Shown here one piece after another: positions 39,069 to 47,033 of a stretch of 64,000 bases of DNA (position 1 is the stretch's first letter; every line of letters begins with the position of its first letter). The notes beneath the pieces were generated by a model. It was not told where the DNA came from. It saw only the letters and a program-made list of their open reading frames with translations, and searched no databases. The stretch is from NCBI RefSeq assembly GCF_900156465.1, contig NZ_LT707064.1, positions 2,884,501 to 2,948,500 on the forward strand, read 5' to 3'. The stretch is from Pseudomonas sp. 7SR1. GTDB taxonomy: Bacteria; Pseudomonadota; Gammaproteobacteria; Pseudomonadales; Pseudomonadaceae. A program made the position numbers and the translations under genes.

Positions 39069-39686
39069 ATGCAAATACGTGTCGCTGAAACTCAAACACC
39101 GTTATGGGTGCAAGCCACTGAAGTAGTGAAAGAGAAGTTTCGAAGTTCTTATTCGGCATCCGTTGAACCGAACCCACAATACTTTGCGGTCACTCAGGAT
39201 CAGGCTGATCGCATTCTTGCATGTGCCGGTATTACGTTTGCGGACCACCGCATTCTGTTTTCCGAGCAATACCTGACACAACCGATCGATGAAATCCTGT
39301 CCGAGCGTTTCGAAAAAACGATCGAGCGTTCGAATATTGTCGAGATCGGTAACCTGATTTCCCATCACCTTACGGCAGGAATGATTCTCGTTAATATGAT
39401 TCCGCTGTTGTCCTGGTGCATGGGTGGGCATTACCTGTTGTGCACGGTTACGCCCCGCGTTCGGCAAATGATGGAAAGTTGCCAGATCGATTTCGAGCCG
39501 TTGCTGACCGCAGATCCCAACCGTCTGGCCGACGACGGCGGCAAGAACTGGGGAACCTATTATTCCAAGCTGCCGGTGACCGGTTTCATCCGGGTCGATC
39601 CGAAGCGTTCCCGTTTCGCGGCCATGACCCTCAATACCTCGTTCACTCAACTGCCCAGCGATTCCCTGGCGAGGGCGCAACCATGA
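39069..39686 (+). CDS. Thermostable-hemolysin-family (GNAT-like) protein
   Basis: The 205-residue protein matches the thermostable hemolysin family of Vibrio and relatives: ILFSEQYLTQPIDEILS, then IVEIGNLISHHLTAG, and a C-terminal WGTYYSKLPVTGFI. No signal peptide or TM is present. The name comes from a Vibrio haemolysis phenotype; the fold resembles N-acyltransferases and acyl-homoserine-lactone synthases. An acyl- or aminoacyl-transfer role beside an AMP-forming ligase is more plausible here than pore formation, though this is inference. Its TGA overlaps the ligase ATG by 4 bp. A strong GGAGGAGG ribosome site suggests high translation of the first operon gene. Confidence 0.78.
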   Translation: MQIRVAETQTPLWVQATEVVKEKFRSSYSASVEPNPQYFAVTQDQADRILACAGITFADHRILFSEQYLTQPIDEILSERFEKTIERSNIVEIGNLISHHLTAGMILVNMIPLLSWCMGGHYLLCTVTPRVRQMMESCQIDFEPLLTADPNRLADDGGKNWGTYYSKLPVTGFIRVDPKRSRFAAMTLNTSFTQLPSDSLARAQP

Positions 39687-41245
39687 GTGGCGGATTCATC
39701 GATCAATTGAAGCAGGCGTTGCACAGCGATCCCCAGGCCATTTGCGCGGTCGACTGGACGTCGGCCACCGAACGGGTGGAACTGACCTATGGCGAGCTGG
39801 AGCACCGGGCGCTGAACCTGGCGGCTGAGCTGCAACTGCGCTTCGCCAGCCCGGCCCATGGCGACCACGTGGTATTGGGGATCGCGACCCGTAACAGCAG
39901 CGATTGGCTGGTAGCCGACCTGGCCTGTCTGTTCGCCGGGATCACCGCGCTGCCGCTGCCCCTGGCGTTCAGTCAATCCCAGGCCGAACACCTGGCCGAA
40001 CGCTGTGACGGCTTTCTGGTGGACGCTGTCGGGCAGCGGACATTGGCGCAACGCTGGAAGCTGAATTTTCCCGACAGCCGCCTGCGGCGCCTGAACGAGC
40101 CGGTGATCGAGCAGCCATTGCTGCATGCGCCGGAGGGTGATCGCGACTGGATCTGCAAGATCATTCATACGTCGGGCACCACCAGCCGGCCTAAAGGCGT
40201 GCGCTTGAGCACCCAGGCTGTCGGTGCGGTACTGGCGTCGCTGCGCGAGCGCATGCCGGTCGGTGCCCATCGTCGTTACCTATCGCTGGTGCCGCTGAGT
40301 CTGCTGCTTGAACAGGTCACCGCCGCCTACCTGCCGCTGCTGGCCGGTGGAACCGTGCATTTCCTGCCCCCGAGCGAAGCATTGCTCGGCGAACCCGGCG
40401 CTTCGCCACAACGTCTGGTCGACTGGATCCTGCAAGTCCAGCCAACGGCCCTGACGGTGCCGCCGGTCATGGTCAATCGTTTCCTCGAGCAACTGAACGA
40501 CGGCGGCGAGCCGGGCGAGCGGCTGGGGCGTTACCTCAAGTCCGGTGCACATATCACCTGCGGTGGCGCGGCGGTGAGCATCGATGCACTGCGCGACCTG
40601 GCCGAGCAGGGTATCGAGGTGTACCAGGGCTATGGGCTGTCCGAGAACGCTTCGGTGGTCAGTGTGAACACCCGCGAACAGCAACGCCTGGGCAGCGTCG
40701 GCAAGCCGCTTCCCCATGTCCAGGTGCGCATCGGCGCCGACCAGACCATCGAGGTCAAGAGCAGCTCGCTGTTCAGCGGTTATTCGGGGACCGACCCCAG
40801 CGCATGCTCCATGTCTGGCGACGGCTGGATGGACACCGGTGACCTGGGGATGCTCGACGAAGACGGCTATCTCTATGTACACGGACGCAAGAAGAACGTG
40901 ATCTGCCTGCCCAACGGCCGCAACGTCAGCCCAGAACAGGTCGAGCTGGAGTACCGCAAATACCCGGGCGTGCACGATGCCGCTGTGTTTTTCGACGAGC
41001 AGCACGGTCTGGTGGCGTTGTTGTGCGTCGAGTCGGCACCGCCCAGCGATGAGCTGGTGGCCTGGTCGAGCGGGCGTTTTTCCGATATCGAGCGGCCGAA
41101 CCGGCTCTGGTTGTTGACCAAGGACGATCCGCTGATCGAGCAGCTCTACACCGTTACCGGCCGGCCGAAACGCGCCGATATCGCCACTGTTTTTTCCACT
41201 CTGCAAGGGAACGCATCCAATGAGCACACCTGCCTTTCACTTTGA
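39683..41245 (+). CDS. AMP-dependent acyl/aryl ligase
   Basis: The 520-residue member of the adenylate-forming superfamily has A3 core motif IIHTSGTTSRPKGVRLS, A5 GYGLSENAS, A7 WMDTGDLG, A8 hinge GRKKNVICLPNGRNVSPEQV and the A10 lysine in YTVTGRPKRADI. It would activate a carboxylate as acyl-AMP and probably pass it to CoA or directly to an amine. No carrier protein or condensation domain is encoded in the cluster, so a free-standing ligase working with the GNAT-like neighbour is plausible. It resembles fatty-acyl-CoA ligases more than NRPS A domains, but specificity cannot be read. It overlaps the upstream gene by 4 bp and the dioxygenase gene by 26 bp. Confidence 0.9.
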   Translation: MSGGFIDQLKQALHSDPQAICAVDWTSATERVELTYGELEHRALNLAAELQLRFASPAHGDHVVLGIATRNSSDWLVADLACLFAGITALPLPLAFSQSQAEHLAERCDGFLVDAVGQRTLAQRWKLNFPDSRLRRLNEPVIEQPLLHAPEGDRDWICKIIHTSGTTSRPKGVRLSTQAVGAVLASLRERMPVGAHRRYLSLVPLSLLLEQVTAAYLPLLAGGTVHFLPPSEALLGEPGASPQRLVDWILQVQPTALTVPPVMVNRFLEQLNDGGEPGERLGRYLKSGAHITCGGAAVSIDALRDLAEQGIEVYQGYGLSENASVVSVNTREQQRLGSVGKPLPHVQVRIGADQTIEVKSSSLFSGYSGTDPSACSMSGDGWMDTGDLGMLDEDGYLYVHGRKKNVICLPNGRNVSPEQVELEYRKYPGVHDAAVFFDEQHGLVALLCVESAPPSDELVAWSSGRFSDIERPNRLWLLTKDDPLIEQLYTVTGRPKRADIATVFSTLQGNASNEHTCLSL

Positions 41246-42101
41246 AAACCCGGACGTCTCCATCGTCGACGCCCATCACTTCGCCAGCCTGGGCAAGGCT
41301 GAGCTGTACGAGCTGCTGGGGCACTACGGTGTCGTGCTGTTTCGCAACTGCATCCACAGCGCCGAGGACTTCAGCGCCTACGTCAAGCGCAACAGCTCCC
41401 GTTTGAGCCTGGATCCGGCCCGGGTCATGGTTGGCGGTGCGGCACAGTTGGTGGATGCCGGGCGCCAGGCTGTAGGGCTGCACTGCGAAAATGGCAACTC
41501 GCCGTTCTGGCCGGACATGACCTGGTTCTATTGCCAGGAAGCGCCGCGCAAGGGCTCGCAAACCACGATATGCGACGGTGAGAAGGTACTGGCGAAACTG
41601 TCCCCGGCCTGCCGCAGCTTTTTCGAAGAAAACCCGATTCGCTACAGCCGCACCGTGGCGGGGGAAAAGTGGCGCCGTCTGGTCTGCCATTACTCGCCGA
41701 CCTTGTCGGACCCGGCGGCCGTGGTCATCGATGATCTGCTGCAGATCATCGGCGATGATCCGCAAACCCTGATTTCCTTCAACCCCTCCGACGATTCGAT
41801 CCACTACGCCTTCAGCACCTCGGCGATCCTCACTTCCGCCTTCAGCCAGCGCCCGGCCTTTGCCAACAGCATCCTGGGACCGTCGTTCAATTACGAAGCG
41901 CCGGTGATCGACACGGTGAGCGGGCAGGCGATTCCAGCCCAGTTCCTGGCCGAGATCGCCGAAGTATCGGCCCAGTACACCGTTGCGGTGGGCTGGCGCG
42001 ACCATGACGTGGTGATGATCGATAACCGTCGGGTCATGCACGGCCGTGAAACCATCGTCGACGACCGTCGGCGCATTTTCAACGCCCTGAGCTATCGCTG
42101 A
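41220..42101 (+). CDS. TauD/SyrP-like Fe(II)/2-oxoglutarate dioxygenase
   Basis: The 293-residue enzyme has a probable iron triad formed by His88 and Glu90 (GLHCENGNSPFWPDM) and distal His274 in RRVMHGRET; the 2-oxoglutarate Arg is in RRRIFNALSYR. The H-x-E form, rather than the H-x-D of TauD itself, is typical of clavaminate-synthase and SyrP-like enzymes that hydroxylate amino-acid-derived intermediates. FYCQEAPRKGSQTTICDG is also family-like. It starts inside the end of the ligase gene and ends eight bases before the next gene. Hydroxylation or desaturation of the pathway substrate is the natural guess; the substrate is unknown. Confidence 0.88.
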   Translation: MSTPAFHFENPDVSIVDAHHFASLGKAELYELLGHYGVVLFRNCIHSAEDFSAYVKRNSSRLSLDPARVMVGGAAQLVDAGRQAVGLHCENGNSPFWPDMTWFYCQEAPRKGSQTTICDGEKVLAKLSPACRSFFEENPIRYSRTVAGEKWRRLVCHYSPTLSDPAAVVIDDLLQIIGDDPQTLISFNPSDDSIHYAFSTSAILTSAFSQRPAFANSILGPSFNYEAPVIDTVSGQAIPAQFLAEIAEVSAQYTVAVGWRDHDVVMIDNRRVMHGRETIVDDRRRIFNALSYR

Positions 42102-42109
42102 GAGGTCCC

Positions 42110-43234
42110 ATGAAAAACGATAACTATATTATTGGCGGGCAGTACGAGACCTACCTGGATGGCGAGGGCCGGCAGATCATCGACCTGACCGGCGGGTTCG
42201 GTTTCCAGGTGCCGGCGGTGATCGAGGCGGTGACTGGTCAGGCGCAGGTCATGGGCCTGTCCAATCGGGTGCTGATGTCCGAACCGCTGATTGCCTTGTG
42301 CCGCCGCCTGGCGGAGTTGCTGCCGGAGCCGTTGGTCAGTTCCTATGTGTGCAGCTCCGGTGACGAAGCCTTCGAAGGCGCTCTGAAGCTGTGCAAGGGC
42401 CTCAAGCCCAAGGGCAACACCATCGTGTTCGTCCAGGGCGGCGATTACGGCTCGCTGACTTACGGGCGTTGCCTCAATGCCACGCAGGGCGATCTGCCGG
42501 CGCAGGGTTTCCTGGGCTTCAAGCGGGTGGCCATTCGTCACCTTGCCGATCTGGACACGGTGGATTGGAGCGATTGCTTCGCGGTATGCCACAGCAACAC
42601 CCGTCTCGATGCGAACGGTCGACTGCAGATGCTCGAGCCGGCGCTGGTCGAGCGCTTGCACGCCCGCGCGGCGCAGGCAACGGTACCGGTCATCGCCGTC
42701 GATACCCAGAGCTGCCTTGGCAGCCTGGGTACGCTGTTCGGTTTCCAGCGCTATCGCGCCGTGCCGGACATCGTCGTGCTAGGCGGTGCCCTGGGCGGCA
42801 GTGCGATCCCCATCGGCACCTATACCTGCAGCGAGCGCATGGCCTGGCAGGTCTACGGCCGCAGCAGCCCAGCCAAGCACGGCAGCACCACGGCCGGTAA
42901 CCCAATGGCCTGCGTGGCGGCCCTGACCGCACTCGACTACGTGCAAAGCCACGACTCGCCCCGGCAATGCCAGGAGAACGGTCAGCGACTGGCACAGACC
43001 CTGGCGTCATTCGGTGCCGTGGCCGAAGGCGCCTGGGTCAGCCTGCCGCTGACCGACGACCTGCAACCGAGCGCGGTGTGCGAGGCGCTCTATGAAAAAG
43101 GCGTCTATGTCAGCGTTCCTCGCGGTCGCGAGTTGATCCTGCGTTGCCCGATCACCGCTCGTCCCGAACATATCCAACGTGCCGCAAACATCATCAAGGA
43201 GACGCTGAGCCATGTCCTTACTCAGGCCGCATGA
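42110..43234 (+). CDS. Class III aminotransferase homologue lacking the PLP lysine
   Basis: The 374-residue protein is shorter than the usual 420-460 residues. The fold is recognisable from GGFGFQVPAVIEAV, VCSSGDEAFEGALKLCKG, the STTAGNPMACVAALTALDYV segment and the C-terminal domain. The region normally carrying the Schiff-base lysine reads PDIVVLGGALGGSAIPIG: Gly226 (GGT 42785-42787) replaces Lys. The DEVQTG motif is degenerate (VDTQSCLGSLG) and the aromatic YHG is DYG. Ordinary transamination is therefore unlikely. The complete paralogue follows, overlapping by 23 bp, so a non-catalytic partner in a heterodimer, a lysine-independent PLP enzyme or a decaying copy are all possible. The frame is intact. 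Confidence 0.85.
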   Translation: MKNDNYIIGGQYETYLDGEGRQIIDLTGGFGFQVPAVIEAVTGQAQVMGLSNRVLMSEPLIALCRRLAELLPEPLVSSYVCSSGDEAFEGALKLCKGLKPKGNTIVFVQGGDYGSLTYGRCLNATQGDLPAQGFLGFKRVAIRHLADLDTVDWSDCFAVCHSNTRLDANGRLQMLEPALVERLHARAAQATVPVIAVDTQSCLGSLGTLFGFQRYRAVPDIVVLGGALGGSAIPIGTYTCSERMAWQVYGRSSPAKHGSTTAGNPMACVAALTALDYVQSHDSPRQCQENGQRLAQTLASFGAVAEGAWVSLPLTDDLQPSAVCEALYEKGVYVSVPRGRELILRCPITARPEHIQRAANIIKETLSHVLTQAA

Positions 43235-44552
43235 ACAACTGCTGGACGATTGCCAGCGGCACTGGAGCGCATCGGCAGCCAAGCTGTATCGCCTGGGCAA
43301 GACCACGGTCGAACAGGAAACCGATGGCATCCATGTCACCGACCACAACGGCAAGCGCTTCATCGACTGCGCATGCAGCTATGGGGTGTTCATCGTCGGG
43401 CACCGCAACCCGATGGTGCGCGAGCAGGTGCAGGCGCAGTTGAACCAACTGGCCTGGGTGCCGGAAGGCCGGCGCCATCCGCTGCAGGACAAATTGTCCG
43501 AGCGCCTGTGCCAGTTGGTGCCGGGGGAGTGGGGCGACGTGCAGTACATGGTGTCCGGCGCCGAAGCGGTGGAACAGAGCCTGCGCTATGCGATGCGGAT
43601 CCAGCCGCATCGGCGCGGGATCGTGGTGATGAGTGGCTCCTACCACGGCAAGACGCTGGCGGCGATGAGCATTCTCGGCCAGCGCCAGAACCACAGCAGC
43701 TATGGCATCGACTCCCCGGAGGTCACCTGCGTGCCCTATGGCGATTTCGCCGCCCTGCAAAAAGCCGTGGGCGAGGGCGTGTGCGCCGTGTACGTCGAGC
43801 CGATCCTGGGCGGCGCACACCTGCAGGTACCTCCGGTGGGCTATATGGCCAACCTGCGGGCCTTGTGCGATGCCACCGGCACCCTGCTGGTGGCGGATGA
43901 AATCCAGACCGGTTTCGGTCGCTGCGGCAAATGGTTCGCCGTGCAGTATGACGACGTGGTGCCTGACATCATGATCCTCTCCAAGGGCCTAACCGGCGGC
44001 TACACCTCTTTCGCCTGTGCCATGTACAGCCAGCGCCTGGCCACTCAGTACCCGCTCAGCGAGATCGAGCCCGATACGCGTACCAATGGCGGGCACCCGG
44101 TGGCATGCGCTTCGGCGCTCGCGGCCATCGATTACATTGAACAGCACAACCTGGTGGAGCAGTCGCGGGTCAACGGCGGCTTGCTGCGTCATGGCCTGCA
44201 GCGCCTGGCGCTGCGTTATCCGCACATCGTCGAGGACGTGCCGGGTGTGGGCCTGATGACTGGCCTGCGTCTGCGCGGCTCGGTCTATGAAGCCCTGATG
44301 AGCATGGAACTGGGCAAGCGCGGTATTCATGCCGGGCATTCGATGAACGAGAAGGCCGAGCGCCCGGTGTTGCGCTTCTATCCGCCGCTGAACATTTCCT
44401 CCGACGCATTGCGTCATGTCCTGACGATGGTCGAAGAAGCCCTGGCCGCCATTGACCGACGCCCGGCGCTGGCGGTCAAGGCGTTCTCCCTGGTGGTGCG
44501 CAACATGTATCAGTTGCCCAACAAGTGGCTGCGCAGCAAGGAGGCGTCGTGA
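43212..44552 (+). CDS. Class III PLP-dependent aminotransferase (complete)
   Basis: The 446-residue enzyme has all hallmarks: VSGAEAVEQSLRYAMR, GSYHGKTLAAMSILG, Glu in YVEPILGG, LVADEIQTGFGRCGKWFA, and the Schiff-base Lys258 in PDIMILSKGLTGG. It belongs with ornithine/acetylornithine and omega-aminotransferases. It overlaps the lysine-less paralogue gene upstream and the amidase gene downstream by 4 bp. It could transaminate a terminal amine or a keto intermediate and may pair with its degenerate neighbour, since class III active sites lie at dimer interfaces. A C-terminal extension of about 35 residues (RNMYQLPNKWLRSKEAS) is unusual. Confidence 0.92.
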   Translation: MSLLRPHEQLLDDCQRHWSASAAKLYRLGKTTVEQETDGIHVTDHNGKRFIDCACSYGVFIVGHRNPMVREQVQAQLNQLAWVPEGRRHPLQDKLSERLCQLVPGEWGDVQYMVSGAEAVEQSLRYAMRIQPHRRGIVVMSGSYHGKTLAAMSILGQRQNHSSYGIDSPEVTCVPYGDFAALQKAVGEGVCAVYVEPILGGAHLQVPPVGYMANLRALCDATGTLLVADEIQTGFGRCGKWFAVQYDDVVPDIMILSKGLTGGYTSFACAMYSQRLATQYPLSEIEPDTRTNGGHPVACASALAAIDYIEQHNLVEQSRVNGGLLRHGLQRLALRYPHIVEDVPGVGLMTGLRLRGSVYEALMSMELGKRGIHAGHSMNEKAERPVLRFYPPLNISSDALRHVLTMVEEALAAIDRRPALAVKAFSLVVRNMYQLPNKWLRSKEAS

Positions 44553-45964
44553 GCATGTTCAACCCCGATACGCTGACCTTGAGGGAAATGGCCGGCCTGC
44601 TGCGACGGGGCGTGCTGACCAGCGTCACGTTGCTGGAGTTCTACCTGCAGCGCATCGCCGAGCGTAACCGGCAGATCAATGCATTGATCCAGCTGGCTCC
44701 GGTGGAGGAACTGCGCCGCCAGGCGCGGGAGGCTGACGAAATGGCCCGCGTCGGGCAGATCAGCGGCCCGCTGCACGGCATTCCCATCACCATCAAGGAT
44801 GTCCTTCATGTCCGCGGGTTCAAGATGTCCCGCGGGCTGGAGGAACTGCTGGGCGAGCCCAGCCAGCAGGACGCGACGGCCGTGGCCCGGCTTCGGCAGG
44901 CCGGCGCGATCATCCTGGGCATCAGCAACGTGCCCGAGCTGTGCATGGCCTTCGAAACCGAGAACCTGATCTATGGCCGCACCCTCAACCCCCACGACCT
45001 GCAACGCTCCGCCGGCGGCAGCAGTGGAGGGGAGGCGGCAGCCATCGCCGCCGGCTGCTCGCCGGCCGGCCTGGCATCCGATGCTTGCGGCAGTGTGCGC
45101 ATTCCGGCCCATTTCAATGGCATCTGCGGCCTGAAGCTGACCCAGGGCCGGGTTCCGCTGACCGGCCAGTTCCCCAACGACCGCTCCGGGCTGTTCCACA
45201 TGACTTCGGCCTTTGGCGTGATGGGGCGTTATGTGGATGACCTTGCCCTGCTCGGGCCGTTGATCAGCGGCGCCGACGGACATGATCCGGACACCGTCGA
45301 TGTACCGTTCGCCGAAAGCGAGCCGCTGGCCAGCCTGCGCGTCGCGCTGTTCTCGGAGTCCAGCCGGACCCCGGTCAGCGCGGCGGTAAGCCAGGTGCTG
45401 CGACAGGTCGAGCGGTGCCTGGGCACGGTGGTGGCGCAAGTGAGCCCGGTGGCTCCGCCGATGCTCGAGGAGGCCTGCGATGTGCTGTGGCGGGTGTTCA
45501 TCACCGGCGCCGACGCCGGGCGCGGCTGGCGGCAATTGTTCGACTCGATGAGCAAGCGTCGCTTCACACCGGCCATCGCCCAGTTGCTGGACATGAGCGA
45601 AACCGTGGAACTGACCGTGGATGAAGTCAAGCGCGACTGGATCGCGATCGACACGTTCCGCTATCAGCTGGCGAAGTTCTTCAAGCAGCATGACCTGTTC
45701 ATCTGCCCGGTATTCCCGGACGTCGCGTTCCGGCATGGGGAGTCCCTGCAGGACCGCGATCGCTACGCCTTCGTCTTCCCGTTCAGCCTCAGCGGTTCGC
45801 CGGCGGTGGTGATCCGCGCCGGCACCGATCCCGTCACCGCAATGCCCATCGGCATCCAGATCGTCGGGCCCCACTGGCAGGAAGAGCGGTTGTTGGCGGT
45901 CGCGGCTTTCCTTGAACGGGAGCTGGAGCGCTGGAGCCCGGTTTCACCTACAGGCTCGGTATGA
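44549..45964 (+). CDS. Amidase-signature family hydrolase
   Basis: The 471-residue hydrolase has a Ser-cisSer-Lys triad: Lys83 in ITIKDVL, cis-Ser159 in SAGGSSGGEAAAIA, and nucleophile Ser182 in DACGSVRIPAHF. The usual DTGGS is here DACGS. Family members hydrolyse amides or move ammonia or amines. In this operon it could release the product by cleaving a protecting acyl group. GTG 44549 overlaps the upstream stop (GTGA); an ATG two codons later is an alternative because GGAGG lies 4 and 10 bases from the two starts. It ends 21 bp before the convergent exporter gene. Confidence 0.9.
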   Translation: MSMFNPDTLTLREMAGLLRRGVLTSVTLLEFYLQRIAERNRQINALIQLAPVEELRRQAREADEMARVGQISGPLHGIPITIKDVLHVRGFKMSRGLEELLGEPSQQDATAVARLRQAGAIILGISNVPELCMAFETENLIYGRTLNPHDLQRSAGGSSGGEAAAIAAGCSPAGLASDACGSVRIPAHFNGICGLKLTQGRVPLTGQFPNDRSGLFHMTSAFGVMGRYVDDLALLGPLISGADGHDPDTVDVPFAESEPLASLRVALFSESSRTPVSAAVSQVLRQVERCLGTVVAQVSPVAPPMLEEACDVLWRVFITGADAGRGWRQLFDSMSKRRFTPAIAQLLDMSETVELTVDEVKRDWIAIDTFRYQLAKFFKQHDLFICPVFPDVAFRHGESLQDRDRYAFVFPFSLSGSPAVVIRAGTDPVTAMPIGIQIVGPHWQEERLLAVAAFLERELERWSPVSPTGSV

Positions 45965-45985
45965 TCGTACCGGCCTGGGACGATT

Positions 45986-46897
45986 TCAGGCCGTAACGGT
46001 TCTCGTGTTACGGCTTGAAATCACCAGCGCCAGCATCCCCGCACCCACCAGCGCAGCGCCGATGATCTCCAGGGCCATCGGTTGCTGCCTGAACCAGAAC
46101 CAGTTGAGCAGCGTCACGAACAGCGTGTTGAGGTACACGTAGGAAATCACCGTTGACGGTGCGATCACCCCGATGGCCCGGTGCAACAGCCAGAACGTGG
46201 CGAGAGTGCCGAACAGCGCCAGGTAGACCAGCCAGCCAATATCCAGCGTCGACAGTTGCAAGCCGCTGCGCCAGCCGCCACTGAACAGGCAGAACACCAA
46301 GAGAAACAGCGAGCCGAACAGCATGTTCCAGAACGTCATCGCCACCGGATCCCGCCCTTGCAGTGCATTGGCCTTGAACCGCTGGCTGAGGGGCGAGTAC
46401 AACGCCATCGCCAGGCAACCGGCACCAAAGACCAGCACCGGGTAGAGCGCGGGCATCTGCCCCGGCGCGGACCCCTTGAGTGTCAGCAACACCGCCCCGG
46501 CCGCCGCGATCAGCATGGGTAGCAAACGGCTCTTGAGGCTCGGGCTGGGCAACAGGAAAACTTCGAAGAACAACGTCATCAACGGCACCAGCGTGTACAA
46601 CGTCGCCGTGTTGACCGCTGAGGTATAGCGCAATGCCTCGAAGAGCGAACCGAAGTAGGTCGCCAGTAGCAGGCCGAGCACGGCATGGGCCAGCAATCCC
46701 CTGGCGGTGATGGGCGAGGTGTTTTTCAACAGCAGCGGCGGCAGGAACATCAGGGCGGAAAACAGCAGCCGCAGGCCGGTAAGCAGAATCGGATCGATGG
46801 TCTGGCTGACCTGGGCCGCCGCGAAGAAGGACGAGGCGATCAGCATCGCCCAAATGAGCATGCCCCAGTGAGCGGCCGCAAAACCGACGTTTTTCAT
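45986..46897 (-). CDS. EamA/DMT-family exporter
   Basis: The 303-residue protein has ten predicted TM segments in two EamA repeats (ALMFLPPLLL, TYFGSLFEALRYTSAVNTAT, FGTLATFWLLHRAIGVIAPS). Relatives such as RhtA export amino acids and metabolites. Convergent with the biosynthetic operon and only 21 bp away, it is a good candidate for exporting the product or relieving self-toxicity, but this rests on position alone. The ATG at 46895-46897 has a weak ribosome site. Confidence 0.88.
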   Translation of the reverse strand: MKNVGFAAAHWGMLIWAMLIASSFFAAAQVSQTIDPILLTGLRLLFSALMFLPPLLLKNTSPITARGLLAHAVLGLLLATYFGSLFEALRYTSAVNTATLYTLVPLMTLFFEVFLLPSPSLKSRLLPMLIAAAGAVLLTLKGSAPGQMPALYPVLVFGAGCLAMALYSPLSQRFKANALQGRDPVAMTFWNMLFGSLFLLVFCLFSGGWRSGLQLSTLDIGWLVYLALFGTLATFWLLHRAIGVIAPSTVISYVYLNTLFVTLLNWFWFRQQPMALEIIGAALVGAGMLALVISSRNTRTVTA

Positions 46898-46981
46898 CAA
46901 GGTCTTATTCCTGTGTGTGCGTACTGGAATGTCATGATGGGCAAGTCCGTCGGCCGGTCATGGGTAAGGTTCGACAAAGAC

Positions 46982-47004
46982 AGGGCCGCATTCATTGCGG
47001 CCCT
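46982..47004. terminator. Hairpin downstream of MFS gene
   Basis: AGGGCCGCA / TGCGGCCCT form a perfect 9-bp stem with a 5-nt loop. Adjacent T-tracts are short on both strands, so termination is probable but not certain. Confidence 0.5.
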
Positions 47005-47033
47005 TGTTCGTTGAGACGAGAGGAATCGGCCGC

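Noticed and set aside
42110..43234. Frameshift or sequencing error explaining the lost lysine in the first aminotransferase homologue
   Set aside because: The frame reads through conserved sequence on both sides of Gly226 and a single substitution would not explain the other altered motifs.
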